From the NCBI GenBank assembly GCA_035499215.1, contig DATJZH010000026.1, positions 1 through 28,128 on the forward strand: DNA of 28,128 nucleotides. The letters are read 5' to 3'. The notes under the pieces were generated by a model. It was not told the origin of the DNA and searched no databases. It worked only from the letters and a program-made list of their open reading frames with translations. This document shows positions 16,102-24,518 of this stretch, one piece after another. The stretch is from DATJZH01 sp035499215 (GTDB taxonomy: Bacteria > Actinomycetota > Actinomycetes > Streptosporangiales > Streptosporangiaceae). A program made the position numbers and the translations under genes. How positions within the stretch are numbered: position 1 is the stretch's first letter; each line of letters begins with the position of its first letter.

Positions 16102-16259
16102 CAGGCCCGCTCCAGTCCGTGCTGCCCGCCAGTGACTCTCTCCGCGACCACGCCGATCACATAGCTGGCCAACCCGTGCCCGCGCCGGTTTCTTCCGGGA
16201 CCGGCGCACGGGCCAGCGTGCGGGTGCGCGCGCAGGCGCGCCGCTGACAGACTGGAGCC

Positions 16260-17177
16260 ATGCCGCAGCCAGTCATCGCGGTCGTGGGACCGACGGCCGC
16301 GGGGAAGTCCGAGCTATCGCTGCGGCTGGCCATGGAACTGGGCGGCGAGATCGTCAACGCCGACTCCATGCAGCTCTACCGCGGCATGGATATCGGCACC
16401 GCCAAGCTGGCGCCGCGGCAGCGGGCCGGCGTGCGCCATCACCTGCTGGACGTCTGGGACGTCACCGAGTCCGCCAGCGTGGCGGAGTACCAGCGGCTGG
16501 CCAGGGCCGCGATTGCCGACGCGCATGCCCGCGGCCGGGTGCCGATCCTGGTCGGCGGATCTGGCCTGTACCTGCGGGCGGTGATCGACGACCTCGACTT
16601 CCCCGGCACGGATCCCTGCCTGCGAGCGCGGCTGGAAGAGGAACTCTCCGGGCTCGGCGCCGCAGCCCTGCACGGCAGGCTGGCGGCAGTTGACCCGGCG
16701 GCGGCTGCGGCCATCATGCCGGGAAACGGCCGCAGGATCGTCAGGGCGCTTGAGGTGATCGAGCTATCCGGCCGTCCGTTCAGCGCGGCGCTGCCGCGGT
16801 ACGAGTCCGTGTACGACAGCGCGCAGATCGGCGTCGAGGTCCCGCGGGCCGTGCTCGACGTGCGCATCGCCGACCGGGTACGCCGGATGTGGGACCTTGG
16901 CATGGTCGACGAGGTCCGCCGCCTCGAGCGGCTCGGGCTTCGCCGCGGCCGGACTGCCAGCCGGGCACTGGGCTACGCGCAGGTGCTGCGCTTCCTGGAC
17001 GGGGACTGGACCGCGGCGGAGGCGGCGGAGCAGACCGTGCGGGCGACACGCCGGTTTGCCCGCCGCCAGGAGTCGTGGTTCCGTCGCGACCCCCGGATCC
17101 GCTGGCTGGCCGGCGGCGAGCCGGGCTTTGTCCGCCAGGCGACGGCGCTGGCGGGCGACGCTGCCCGGCGCTGCTAG
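16260..17177 (+). CDS. miaA: tRNA dimethylallyltransferase MiaA
   Basis: Transfers dimethylallyl from DMAPP to N6 of A37 in tRNAs reading UNN codons, the first step of ms2i6A synthesis. The 305-residue protein has the P-loop GPTAAGKSELS (10-20), IVNADSMQLYRGMDIGTAK (DSxQ substrate loop), HHLLDVWD, LVGGSGLYLRAVIDDLDFPG and the C-terminal GYAQVLRFLDG and TRRFARRQESWFRRD. Length and order match the family. ATG 16260 is the natural start. dapF begins 14 bases after its stop, so the two form an operon as in many actinomycetes; the methylthiotransferase miaB is not in the window. Confidence 0.96.
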   Translation: MPQPVIAVVGPTAAGKSELSLRLAMELGGEIVNADSMQLYRGMDIGTAKLAPRQRAGVRHHLLDVWDVTESASVAEYQRLARAAIADAHARGRVPILVGGSGLYLRAVIDDLDFPGTDPCLRARLEEELSGLGAAALHGRLAAVDPAAAAAIMPGNGRRIVRALEVIELSGRPFSAALPRYESVYDSAQIGVEVPRAVLDVRIADRVRRMWDLGMVDEVRRLERLGLRRGRTASRALGYAQVLRFLDGDWTAAEAAEQTVRATRRFARRQESWFRRDPRIRWLAGGEPGFVRQATALAGDAARRC

Positions 17178-17191
17178 CTACCATCGGGGCC

Positions 17192-18166
17192 ATGCGCTTT
17201 GCCAAGGGTCACGGCACCGGGAATGACTTCGTGATCCTGCCCGACCCAGACGGCCTGCTGGAGCTATCACCGCAGCTTGTCGCCCGGATCTGCGATCGGC
17301 GCACAGGGCTCGGAGCGGACGGGGTGCTGCGGCCGGTCCGGCCCGCCGCGCCCCGCCCGGGCGCCTGCGAGCCGCTGGCGGGATGGTTCATGGACTACCG
17401 CAACGCCGACGGCAGCATGGCGGAGATGTGCGGGAACGGAATCCGGGTCTTCGTGCGATACCTGCTCGACCACAGCCTCGCCGCCGGGCCGGTGATCCCG
17501 GTCGCCACCAGGGCCGGGATCAGGCGGGTCCGCCAGGCGGCGGGCGGTGACCTCACCGTCGACATGGGAGCCGCGGTGGTGCTGGGCGCTGGCTCGGCCG
17601 TGGTGGGCGGGCGGCCGTGCGCGGGCCTGGCCATCAGGGTGGGGAATCCGCATCTGGCCTGCCTGGTGGAAGAGCCGCTGGCCGGTTTCGACCTGGTGTC
17701 AGCGCCGCTGGTCGATGACCGTCAGTTCCCGGACGGGGTAAACGTCGAGCTGGTGCGGGTGACCGGGGACCACCGGGCCGAGATGCGCGTGCATGAGCGG
17801 GGATCGGGGGCCACGCTGTCGTGCGGGACCGGCGCGGTCGCTGCCGCCGTCGCGGCGGCGACCGCCGCGGGGGAGTGGCCCGCCGGGCCGTCCGTGCCAT
17901 GGGTCGTCGATGTGCCGGGAGGCCGGCTGTCTGTCACGCCGGACGCGATTGCCAGCCTGCTCACGGGTCCCGCGGTGATCGTGGCGACGGGCGATCTTGA
18001 CGACTCGTGGCTCGCCGGTGGCGGCTGTGACCCCGGCGCTAATGTTGCCCGGCACGCTGCGCACCAGCCGGACGTCGCCGGATGCCGTCGTCAGGCTGGC
18101 TCTGGCCGGGGCTCGAACGGTATCAGCGGCGGTCAGATCAGCAGCGCGGACACGTCGGCGCCCTGA
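17192..18166 (+). CDS. dapF: Diaminopimelate epimerase
   Basis: Converts LL-DAP to meso-DAP for peptidoglycan and lysine. Both catalytic cysteines are present: Cys80 in MAEMCGNGIRVF and Cys211 in LSCGTGAVAAAV. GHGTGNDFVIL (7-17) and GNPHLACLVE are also standard. The conserved protein ends near residue 273 (VATGDLDDSWL); the frame runs on for some 50 residues rich in Gly, Ser and Ala to a TGA at 18164-18166. This tail overlaps the 3' end of the oppositely oriented glcF by 34 bp, and its sequence looks non-conserved, as if an original stop had been lost. ATG 17192 lies 14 bases after miaA. Confidence 0.95.
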   Translation: MRFAKGHGTGNDFVILPDPDGLLELSPQLVARICDRRTGLGADGVLRPVRPAAPRPGACEPLAGWFMDYRNADGSMAEMCGNGIRVFVRYLLDHSLAAGPVIPVATRAGIRRVRQAAGGDLTVDMGAAVVLGAGSAVVGGRPCAGLAIRVGNPHLACLVEEPLAGFDLVSAPLVDDRQFPDGVNVELVRVTGDHRAEMRVHERGSGATLSCGTGAVAAAVAAATAAGEWPAGPSVPWVVDVPGGRLSVTPDAIASLLTGPAVIVATGDLDDSWLAGGGCDPGANVARHAAHQPDVAGCRRQAGSGRGSNGISGGQISSADTSAP

Positions 18167-19743
18167 ATGGAGGCATCGAGTACCTCGGCGACGTGCGCCA
18201 TCGGCAGCGCGGAGCCCTGCGCCGCCAGCGCCGACGAAATCTGCACGGCGCAGCCCGGGTTGGCCGAGACCAGCAGGCCCGCCCCGGTGGCGCGCACTGC
18301 CAGGGCCTTGCGCTTGCCGAGTTCGCTGGCCGTCCCCGGCTGCACCAGGTTGTAGATGCCAGCCGAGCCGCAGCAGGTGCCGCCATCGGGGATCTCCGCC
18401 AGGCGCAGACCGGGGATCGCCCGCAGCAGGTCGCGCGGCTGGCGGGTAATCCGCTGGGAGTGCGCCAGGTGGCAGGAGTCGTGATAGGCCACGGTGACCG
18501 GAAGCGGGTGCCGCGGCGCGACCGGACCGAGCTCGGCCAGGAACTCGGTCAGGTCGCGGACCCTGCCGCCGATCTCGGCTGCCCGACCTGCCCACTGCGC
18601 GTCGTCGGCCAGCAAGTCGGCGTACTCTTTCATGGCCGAGCCGCAGCCGGCCGCGTTGACCACGACAGCGTCTGCTCCGGTCCGCTCGAAAGCGGTGATG
18701 CTGCGCCGCGCGAACCGGGCTGCCTCAGCCCGCCGGCCTGCGTGCAGCGACAGCGCCCCGCAGCAGCCTTGGCGGCGGGGAATCACGACGTCGCAGCCCT
18801 CGGCCGCGAGTACCCGCGCGGTCGCCGCATTCACCTCGGGAAAGAAGATCTGCTGCACGCAGCCGGTGAGCATGCCGACGACGGCCCGGCGCGGGCCCCC
18901 GGCCGGCATCAGCTCGGGCAGCGGGGGCCGTGTCCGCCGGGGCGGGCGGCCGCCGGCCGCACCGCGGGCGGCGCCGCGTCGGCTGGGCCGCTGGCCGGGT
19001 GCCACCCGCAGCGCTGCCGCCAGCTCCGGGGACAGCCGGTCGGCCATGCCTGCCCGGCGCCGGCCCCGGCCGCCAGCGGTCGGCTGTCCGCCGCCAGCTG
19101 GCTCTCCGCCGGTACCTGGCCGTCCGGCCAGCAGCTGGTCCAGGCCCGCCCGCTGCGCAGCGCGCAACGGCGCCATCAGCAGGCGCAGCCGGCGCGGATA
19201 CGGGAATATCTCGAAGATCGCGGCGCGCGCCGCCCGGTCCCGCAGCGACCGGGCCGGCAACGGCCGGGTACCTGCGGGCGGCTCCTCCGACCAGCCCCGG
19301 GCCGCCTCGATCAGCCGGTCGTAGCGCACGCCGGACGGGCAGGCCGGCACGCAGGCCATGCAGCCCAGGCAGCGGTCGAAGTGGACGGCGGCGGCCTCGC
19401 CTGCGCGCGCCCCGTCGAGGATCTGGGTCATCAGGTGGATCCGCCCGCGCGGCGAGTCCATTTCCTCCCCCCACAGCTGGTACGTCGGGCACGCGGGCAG
19501 GCAGAATCCGCAGTGCACGCAGTCCCCGGCCAGCTCGCGCAGCTCGCCCGACCGGTCCAGCCCGCCTGAGGGATCCGCGCTGGCCGGCGGGAGGGCTCCC
19601 GCCGAGGGATCCAGCCCGCGGGCCGCATCCTGTCCGGGCGCTGCATCCAGGCCGTCTGCTGCGTCCTGCCCGGCGACAAGCCCCGGTCCTGGCGGCCCTG
19701 GCGGGTGGTCCGCGGCGTTACCGTCCCCGCTGCGCGCTGACAT
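18133..19743 (-). CDS. glcF: Glycolate oxidase iron-sulfur subunit GlcF
   Basis: Fe-S subunit of glycolate dehydrogenase that passes electrons from GlcD/GlcE to the respiratory chain. The 536 residues carry two 4Fe-4S motifs, CVHCGFCLPACP (75-86) and CLGCMACVPACP, then two CCG domains (GCCGALSLHAGRR with LTGCVQQIFFP, and GTCCGSAGIYNLVQP with YHDSCHLAHSQRI). It is more than 100 residues longer than E. coli GlcF. The extra length is an N-terminal Asp/Ala/Gly-rich tail (1-65, with imperfect repeats around GQDAA and GLD) and an Arg/Gly/Pro-rich insert (about 205-275) between the ferredoxin and CCG parts. The ATG overlaps the glcE stop by one base (TGATG). Last gene of the unit. Confidence 0.94.
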   Translation of the reverse strand: MSARSGDGNAADHPPGPPGPGLVAGQDAADGLDAAPGQDAARGLDPSAGALPPASADPSGGLDRSGELRELAGDCVHCGFCLPACPTYQLWGEEMDSPRGRIHLMTQILDGARAGEAAAVHFDRCLGCMACVPACPSGVRYDRLIEAARGWSEEPPAGTRPLPARSLRDRAARAAIFEIFPYPRRLRLLMAPLRAAQRAGLDQLLAGRPGTGGEPAGGGQPTAGGRGRRRAGMADRLSPELAAALRVAPGQRPSRRGAARGAAGGRPPRRTRPPLPELMPAGGPRRAVVGMLTGCVQQIFFPEVNAATARVLAAEGCDVVIPRRQGCCGALSLHAGRRAEAARFARRSITAFERTGADAVVVNAAGCGSAMKEYADLLADDAQWAGRAAEIGGRVRDLTEFLAELGPVAPRHPLPVTVAYHDSCHLAHSQRITRQPRDLLRAIPGLRLAEIPDGGTCCGSAGIYNLVQPGTASELGKRKALAVRATGAGLLVSANPGCAVQISSALAAQGSALPMAHVAEVLDASIQGADVSALLI

Positions 19744-21023
19744 CAGATACCTCCCACGAAACGGCCCGGCGCCATCCGGTGGTCAGGATCGAACTGGTCT
19801 TTCACTGCCCGCATCAGGGGCAGCGAGGCCACCGGCCCCCAGATGTCGACGACATCGCGGACCGCGGGCGGCGCGTGCAGCATCACGGCGCTGCCTCCTG
19901 CCGGAGGACCGGCGCTGACCCCTGCCACGGCGCGCAGCGCCGTCAGGAACTCGGCCACCGCGGCAGGCGCCGCGTTTCCTGGCAGCCATGCGTGCAGCAC
20001 CCCGGCCGCGGCCGACCCGCCAACCGCCGGATCGAGGCCAGCCGCTGCCGCGGCCGCGGCGATCGCATCCAGCACTGCCGCGGCATTCCCGGCCCAGAAC
20101 GCGACACGGATCGCCGTCCCGTCCGCAGCGGCCGCCGGGTACTGGCCCCACCACGGCGGCGGGCCGGATCGCACCGCTGCGCAGCCCAGCAGCGTGCGCA
20201 TCCGGGCTGCCCGCTCGGCCACTCCGTCCGGGTCGCCCTCCAGCAGGATCCCGGCGCTGATCGGCGATTCCCGGCCGGGCCAGTGCACTTCGGCCGCTGA
20301 CGGGGCCAGCGGCGAGTCGACCGCCGCGGCGATCGCGGCCTGCGCGGCGCCGGCATCCGGGCACTCCAGCGTCACGAACGCCACCGCCTTGGGCTGCGGG
20401 TGCAGCCGGAACGCCGCCTCGGTGATCAGGCCCAGCGTCCCGAAAGAGCCCGCGTAGAGCTTGCCGAGGTCGTAGCCGGCTACGTTCTTGACGACCTTGC
20501 CGCCCGAATGCGCGACCGTGCCGTCCGCGCGGACGACAGTCACGCCGATGAGCAGATCCCGCGGCGAGCCGTAGCGCAGCCGCAGCGGTCCGGCCACGCC
20601 CGTCGCGATCAGGCCGCCGACCGTCCCGTCGGCGGTTCCCGCGGCGGCGGGCGGCGGGTCGAGCGCCAGCCGCTGGCCGGCCGCGCCGAGCACGTCAGCC
20701 AGCTGCCGCAGGCCTGCGCCCGCCTGGACCCTCGCCACCAGATCTCCTGCCGCGTGCTCCAGCACCGCGGGCATCCGCCGGGTTTCGACCAGCAGCTCGC
20801 AGCGGTCCGGCGGTGCGCCCCAGTGCAGCCGGGTGCCGCCGCCCCTGGGCAGCACGGCCAGGCCCAGTTCCGCGGCCGCGCGCAGCACGGCGCTGGCCTC
20901 CCGGGTGCTGGCGGGAGCGGCGACGTAGCAGGGCTGGCGGCCGCCGACCGCGTCCGCCTGGCCGGCCAGGCGGATCTCGCTGCAGGCCCGCGCGAGGCGC
21001 ACCGGAATCGACTCAGCTGTCAC
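19743..21023 (-). CDS. glcE: Glycolate oxidase FAD-binding subunit GlcE
   Basis: Second flavoprotein-like subunit of glycolate dehydrogenase. The 426 residues hold a FAD-binding type 4 domain: PRGGGTRLHWGAPP, VQAGAGLRQLADVL, TVGGLIATGVAGPLRLRYGS and VVKNVAGYDLGKLYAGSFGT are the usual GlcE landmarks. The C-terminal domain is Ala-rich and typical in length. It is smaller than GlcD and lacks the GEHGVGxxK motif. It starts 33 bp after glcD and its stop overlaps the glcF ATG, so the order of transcription is glcD, glcE, glcF and the subunits should be made together. Confidence 0.93.
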   Translation of the reverse strand: MTAESIPVRLARACSEIRLAGQADAVGGRQPCYVAAPASTREASAVLRAAAELGLAVLPRGGGTRLHWGAPPDRCELLVETRRMPAVLEHAAGDLVARVQAGAGLRQLADVLGAAGQRLALDPPPAAAGTADGTVGGLIATGVAGPLRLRYGSPRDLLIGVTVVRADGTVAHSGGKVVKNVAGYDLGKLYAGSFGTLGLITEAAFRLHPQPKAVAFVTLECPDAGAAQAAIAAAVDSPLAPSAAEVHWPGRESPISAGILLEGDPDGVAERAARMRTLLGCAAVRSGPPPWWGQYPAAAADGTAIRVAFWAGNAAAVLDAIAAAAAAAGLDPAVGGSAAAGVLHAWLPGNAAPAAVAEFLTALRAVAGVSAGPPAGGSAVMLHAPPAVRDVVDIWGPVASLPLMRAVKDQFDPDHRMAPGRFVGGI

Positions 21024-21056
21024 GGCGGACCGGCAATCGGCAACCTGTTTCGCATC

Positions 21057-22553
21057 TCAGAATTGCTCCAGCTCACCGGACGCGACCAGCGGATGCGGAT
21101 CGCGCCGGATCCCGGGAACTTCGCCGCACAGCCGCGGCGTGGGGAAGACCTTGCCCGGATTGCACAGGTTCGCCGGGTCGAACGCGCACCGCACCAGCTG
21201 CATGGCGTCCAGGTCGTCGGCGCCGAACATTCTCGTCATGTACCGGGACTTGTCGACCCCGACGCCGTGCTCGCCGGTGATCGAGCCGCCGTGGGAGATG
21301 CACAGGTCCAGGATCGCGCCGGAGAGTTCCTCGGCGGCCGCGCAGTTACGCGGCAGCGCGTCGTCGAACAGGACAAGCGGATGCAGGTTGCCGTCCCCCG
21401 CGTGGAACACGTTGGCGACCCTGATGCCGGCCGCCGCCGAGAGTTTCGTGATCGCGTCGAGTACCTCCGGCAGGGCGGTGCGCGGGACGACTCCGTCCTG
21501 CACGATGTAGGCCGGGCTGATCCGGCCGACGGCGGCGAAGGCGGACTTGCGCCCGGTCCAGATCGCAGTCCGCTCGGCGGCGTCGCTTGCGGCCCTGATC
21601 TCGTAGGCACCGGACTGCGCGCAGATCGCGCGGACCGCCTCGGTCTCGCGGGCGACGTCAGCCTCGGGCCCGTCCAGTTCCACGATGAGCACCGCAGCAG
21701 CGCCGGCCGGGTAGCGGCACGAAACGGCGGCCTCGGCGGCCTCGATCGCCAGGGCGTCCATCATCTCGATCGCGGCGGGCAGGATGCCCGCGCCGATGAT
21801 CGCCGATACCGCGGTCCCGCCCGCGCCCATCGAGGTGAACGCGGCCAGCAGCGTGGTGACGGATTCCGGGATCCGCAGCAGCCGGACGATGACCTTGGTG
21901 ACGATGCCGAGGGTGCCCTCGGAGCCGGTGAACGCGCCCATCAGGTCGAAGCCCGGTGCCGCGCCCGTGCCATCGCCCAGCCAGGCCAGCTCGCCCTGCG
22001 GGGTCACGATCTGCAGCCCGGTCACGTGCTGCACGGTGAAGCCGTGCTTGAGGCAGTGCGCGCCGCCGGAGTTCTCCGCGACATTGCCGCCGACCGAGCA
22101 GATCACCTGGCTGGAGGGATCAGGCGCATAGAACAGTCCGAATGGCTCGGCGGCCTTGCTGACGGCCAGATTCGTGACGCCGGGCTCGACGATGGCCCGC
22201 CGGCTTGCCTGGTCGATCGCGATGATCTTGCGCATCTTCGACATCACGATCAGGACGCCGTCCGCGCGCGGCAGGGCGCCGCCGGACAGGCCGGTTCCCG
22301 AGCCGCGGGCGACGAACGGGATCCTCGCCCGTGCGCACTCGGCGACGATCGCGGCGACCTGCTGGGCGGACTCCGGGAGCACGACCAGGCCAGGCGAGCA
22401 GCGGTGCGCCGTCAGGCCATCGCACTCATATGTGCGCAGCTCGAGCGGATCGGTGATGACATCATCCGGCCCGCAGATCTGGATCATCCGCGGGACCAGC
22501 GCGGTCACCGTCGGCGAACCGACCGCGGCGCTGGCGCCTGCTGCCTCGATCAT
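21057..22553 (-). CDS. glcD: Glycolate oxidase subunit GlcD (FAD-linked)
   Basis: Catalytic flavoprotein that oxidises glycolate to glyoxylate. From ATG 22553 it has 498 residues. The FAD domain shows FVARGSGTGLSGGALP, VEPGVTNLAVSKA and SVGGNVAENSGGAHCLKHG; the C-terminal domain shows NVFHAGDGNLHPLVLFD and GSITGEHGVGVDKSRYM, with PGKVFPTPR at the end. A D-lactate or other 2-hydroxyacid dehydrogenase would look similar, but adjacent glcE and glcF support glycolate. An in-frame GTG at 22592 would add 13 unconserved residues; ATG 22553 has an AAGGCGGGA nearby. It lies about 140 bp after aceB and is probably in the same transcript. Confidence 0.94.
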   Translation of the reverse strand: MIEAAGASAAVGSPTVTALVPRMIQICGPDDVITDPLELRTYECDGLTAHRCSPGLVVLPESAQQVAAIVAECARARIPFVARGSGTGLSGGALPRADGVLIVMSKMRKIIAIDQASRRAIVEPGVTNLAVSKAAEPFGLFYAPDPSSQVICSVGGNVAENSGGAHCLKHGFTVQHVTGLQIVTPQGELAWLGDGTGAAPGFDLMGAFTGSEGTLGIVTKVIVRLLRIPESVTTLLAAFTSMGAGGTAVSAIIGAGILPAAIEMMDALAIEAAEAAVSCRYPAGAAAVLIVELDGPEADVARETEAVRAICAQSGAYEIRAASDAAERTAIWTGRKSAFAAVGRISPAYIVQDGVVPRTALPEVLDAITKLSAAAGIRVANVFHAGDGNLHPLVLFDDALPRNCAAAEELSGAILDLCISHGGSITGEHGVGVDKSRYMTRMFGADDLDAMQLVRCAFDPANLCNPGKVFPTPRLCGEVPGIRRDPHPLVASGELEQF

Positions 22554-22691
22554 CTGGTCCCGCCTTCCCGCGCCCGGATGCCTAGTACCCACAATCCCCC
22601 TCGCCGGGCCTGCTCGCCACTTTCGGGTAGCAGACCGGACCCGGCGGCGCGCGGGCCGGCCGCGGTGAGTGAGTGGCGACGGGTGTGCCTG

Positions 22692-24296
22692 TCAGGGCAT
22701 GTGCTCGTAGGCGGGGATGGTGAGAAACTCGACGTAGTCGTCGGCCAGGGCGACCGCGGTGAACAGCGCCACGGCCTGCTCGTAGCGGACCGGGTCGAAC
22801 TCCTCGCCGGCCAGCTCGCGGATCTTGGCCAGCTCCTCGCCGATGATCTGCCGCACCAGCTCGCGGGTGATCTTCGGGCCCTCGGCGAGGCTGATGTCGT
22901 TATGCCGCCACTGCCAGACCTGGGACCGGGCGATCTCGGCGGTGGCCGCGTCCTCCATCAGGTTGAAGATGCCCACCGCGCCGGTGCCGCCGAGCCAGCT
23001 GGCCAGGTACTGCAGGCCCACGCTGATGTCGTTGCGCAGTCCCGCATCGGTGATCACACCGGGCGTCTTGCTGATGGCCAGCAGGTCAGCGGCGGTGACG
23101 CTGACATCGTCGCGCTGCCTGGCCAGCTGGTTGGGCGCGTCGCCGAGCACGCCGTCAAACACCGCGCGGCATACCGGCACCAGGTCGGGGTGGGCTACCC
23201 AGGAGCCGTCGTAGCCGTTGGCGGACTCGCGGGCCTTGTCCTCGCGGACCTTGGCCAGCGCCGTGGCGTTGACTTCCGGGTCGCGCCGGCTCGGGATGAA
23301 CGCGGCCATGCCGCCGATCGCGTGGGCGCCGCGCGCGTGGCAGGTTTTCACCAGCAGGTCGGCGTAGGCACGCATGAACGGCGCCGTCATCGTGACCGCG
23401 TTGCGGTCGGGCAGGACGAAGTCGCGGCCCCTGGTGCGGAATTTCTTGATGATGCTGAACAGGTAGTCCCAGCGCCCGGCGTTCAGCCCGGCGCTGTGCT
23501 CCCGCAGCTCATAGAGGATCTCGTTCATCTCGAACGCCGCCGGGATGGTCTCGATGAGAACCGTGGCCCGGATCGTGCCGCGCGGAATGCCGAGGGTGTC
23601 CTGCGCGAGGGTGAAGGCGTCGTTCCACAGCCGGGCCTCCAGGTGGCTTTCTAGCTTGGCCAGGTAGAAGTAGGGCCCCTTGCCCTTGTCGAGCTGGCGC
23701 TGCGCGCAGTGGAAGAAATACAGCGCGAAGTCGAACAGGCTCCCCGACACCCGCTGCCCGTCCACCAGCAGGTGCTTCTCGTCCAGATGCCAGCCGCGCG
23801 GCCGGACGACGATGGTTGCCAGCTCCTCGTCGGGCAGCAGCCGGTAGGTCTTGCCGTCCTCGCTGGTGTAGTCGATCTTCCGGTCCAGCGCGTCCGTCAG
23901 GTTGAGCTGGCCGGTGACCATGTTGTCCCATAGCGGGGTGTTCGCGTCCTCGTGGTCGGCAAGCCACACTTTCGCGCCCGAGTTGAGGGCGTTGATCGTC
24001 ATCTTCCGGTCCGTCGGCCCGGTGATCTCCACCCGCCGGTCCACCAGGCCCGGAGCCGGCTCGGCCACGCGCCAGGACGGGTCCTGTCTGATCGCGGCGG
24101 TCGCCTCGAGGAAATCGAGAGTGCCGCCGGCGGACAGTTCCTGCTGGCGGCGCGCTCGCGCCGCCAGCAGCTCCGCCCGGCGCGGGCCAAGCTCGCGCTG
24201 CAATGCGGCGATCAGGCCGAGCGCCGCCGGGGTCAGGATCTCCTCATATCGCTCTCCGGCCGGGCCGGTGACCTGCACGCCCTCGGTCTCGTTCAC
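22692..24296 (-). CDS. aceB: Malate synthase A
   Basis: Condenses glyoxylate with acetyl-CoA to malate. The 534-residue product is the size of the A isoform. Landmarks are GPTDRKMTINALNSGAKVWL, ADHEDANTPLWDN, RPRGWHLDEKHLLVDG (catalytic Arg), ATVLIETIPAAFEMNEILY (metal-binding Glu), GYDGSWVAHPDLVP and FNLMEDAATAEIARSQ (catalytic base Asp region). The open frame runs 121 codons further upstream, but the GTG at 24296 with GGGAGGAG eight bases before it gives the right N-terminus. It is first in a minus-strand unit with glcD, glcE and glcF, which would make the glyoxylate it uses. Isocitrate lyase is not in the window. Confidence 0.96.
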   Translation of the reverse strand: MNETEGVQVTGPAGERYEEILTPAALGLIAALQRELGPRRAELLAARARRQQELSAGGTLDFLEATAAIRQDPSWRVAEPAPGLVDRRVEITGPTDRKMTINALNSGAKVWLADHEDANTPLWDNMVTGQLNLTDALDRKIDYTSEDGKTYRLLPDEELATIVVRPRGWHLDEKHLLVDGQRVSGSLFDFALYFFHCAQRQLDKGKGPYFYLAKLESHLEARLWNDAFTLAQDTLGIPRGTIRATVLIETIPAAFEMNEILYELREHSAGLNAGRWDYLFSIIKKFRTRGRDFVLPDRNAVTMTAPFMRAYADLLVKTCHARGAHAIGGMAAFIPSRRDPEVNATALAKVREDKARESANGYDGSWVAHPDLVPVCRAVFDGVLGDAPNQLARQRDDVSVTAADLLAISKTPGVITDAGLRNDISVGLQYLASWLGGTGAVGIFNLMEDAATAEIARSQVWQWRHNDISLAEGPKITRELVRQIIGEELAKIRELAGEEFDPVRYEQAVALFTAVALADDYVEFLTIPAYEHMP

Positions 24297-24381
24297 GCTG
24301 TCCGCTCCTCCCGCGCCGCTGCCGCGTGCCGCGCGCCTCTGACCGCGCTGGCTGGTGCCCCAGACGCTAGCCGCTCCGGGC

Positions 24382-24405
24382 ACATCCTGGCCACGCCGGA
24401 TGTTA
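24382..24405 (-). promoter_or_regulatory. Possible promoter and operator of the aceB-glc unit
   Basis: ACATCC (24382-24387) and GGATGT (24398-24403) form a perfect inverted repeat with a ten-base spacer, about 90 bases before the aceB start. On the minus strand TAACAT (24405-24400) fits the TANNNT -10 pattern and overlaps one arm, as a repressor site would. No clear -35 is visible. IclR-type repressors control glyoxylate genes in other bacteria, but nothing here identifies the regulator. Confidence 0.3.
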
Positions 24406-24518
24406 TTGGAATGAGGATGGCTGCCAGCCGTGGCACCATCGAGACCAGGACGCCCGCCAGGCGGCGGGCGGTCACCGAACGAGACTGCGGCCGCACGGCG
24501 GGCCGTTTTGGATGGCGA

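Noticed and set aside
18080..18135. A tRNA-like T-arm (GGGGCTCGAACGG) in the dapF tail
   Set aside because: No matching acceptor, D or anticodon arms could be found around it.
20400..23654. A 1084-codon open frame on the plus strand opposite glcE, glcD and aceB
   Set aside because: It is antisense to three well-recognised genes, its product is low-complexity and Arg/Ala/Gly/Asp-rich, and it has no recognisable domain; GC-rich codon use opens such frames.
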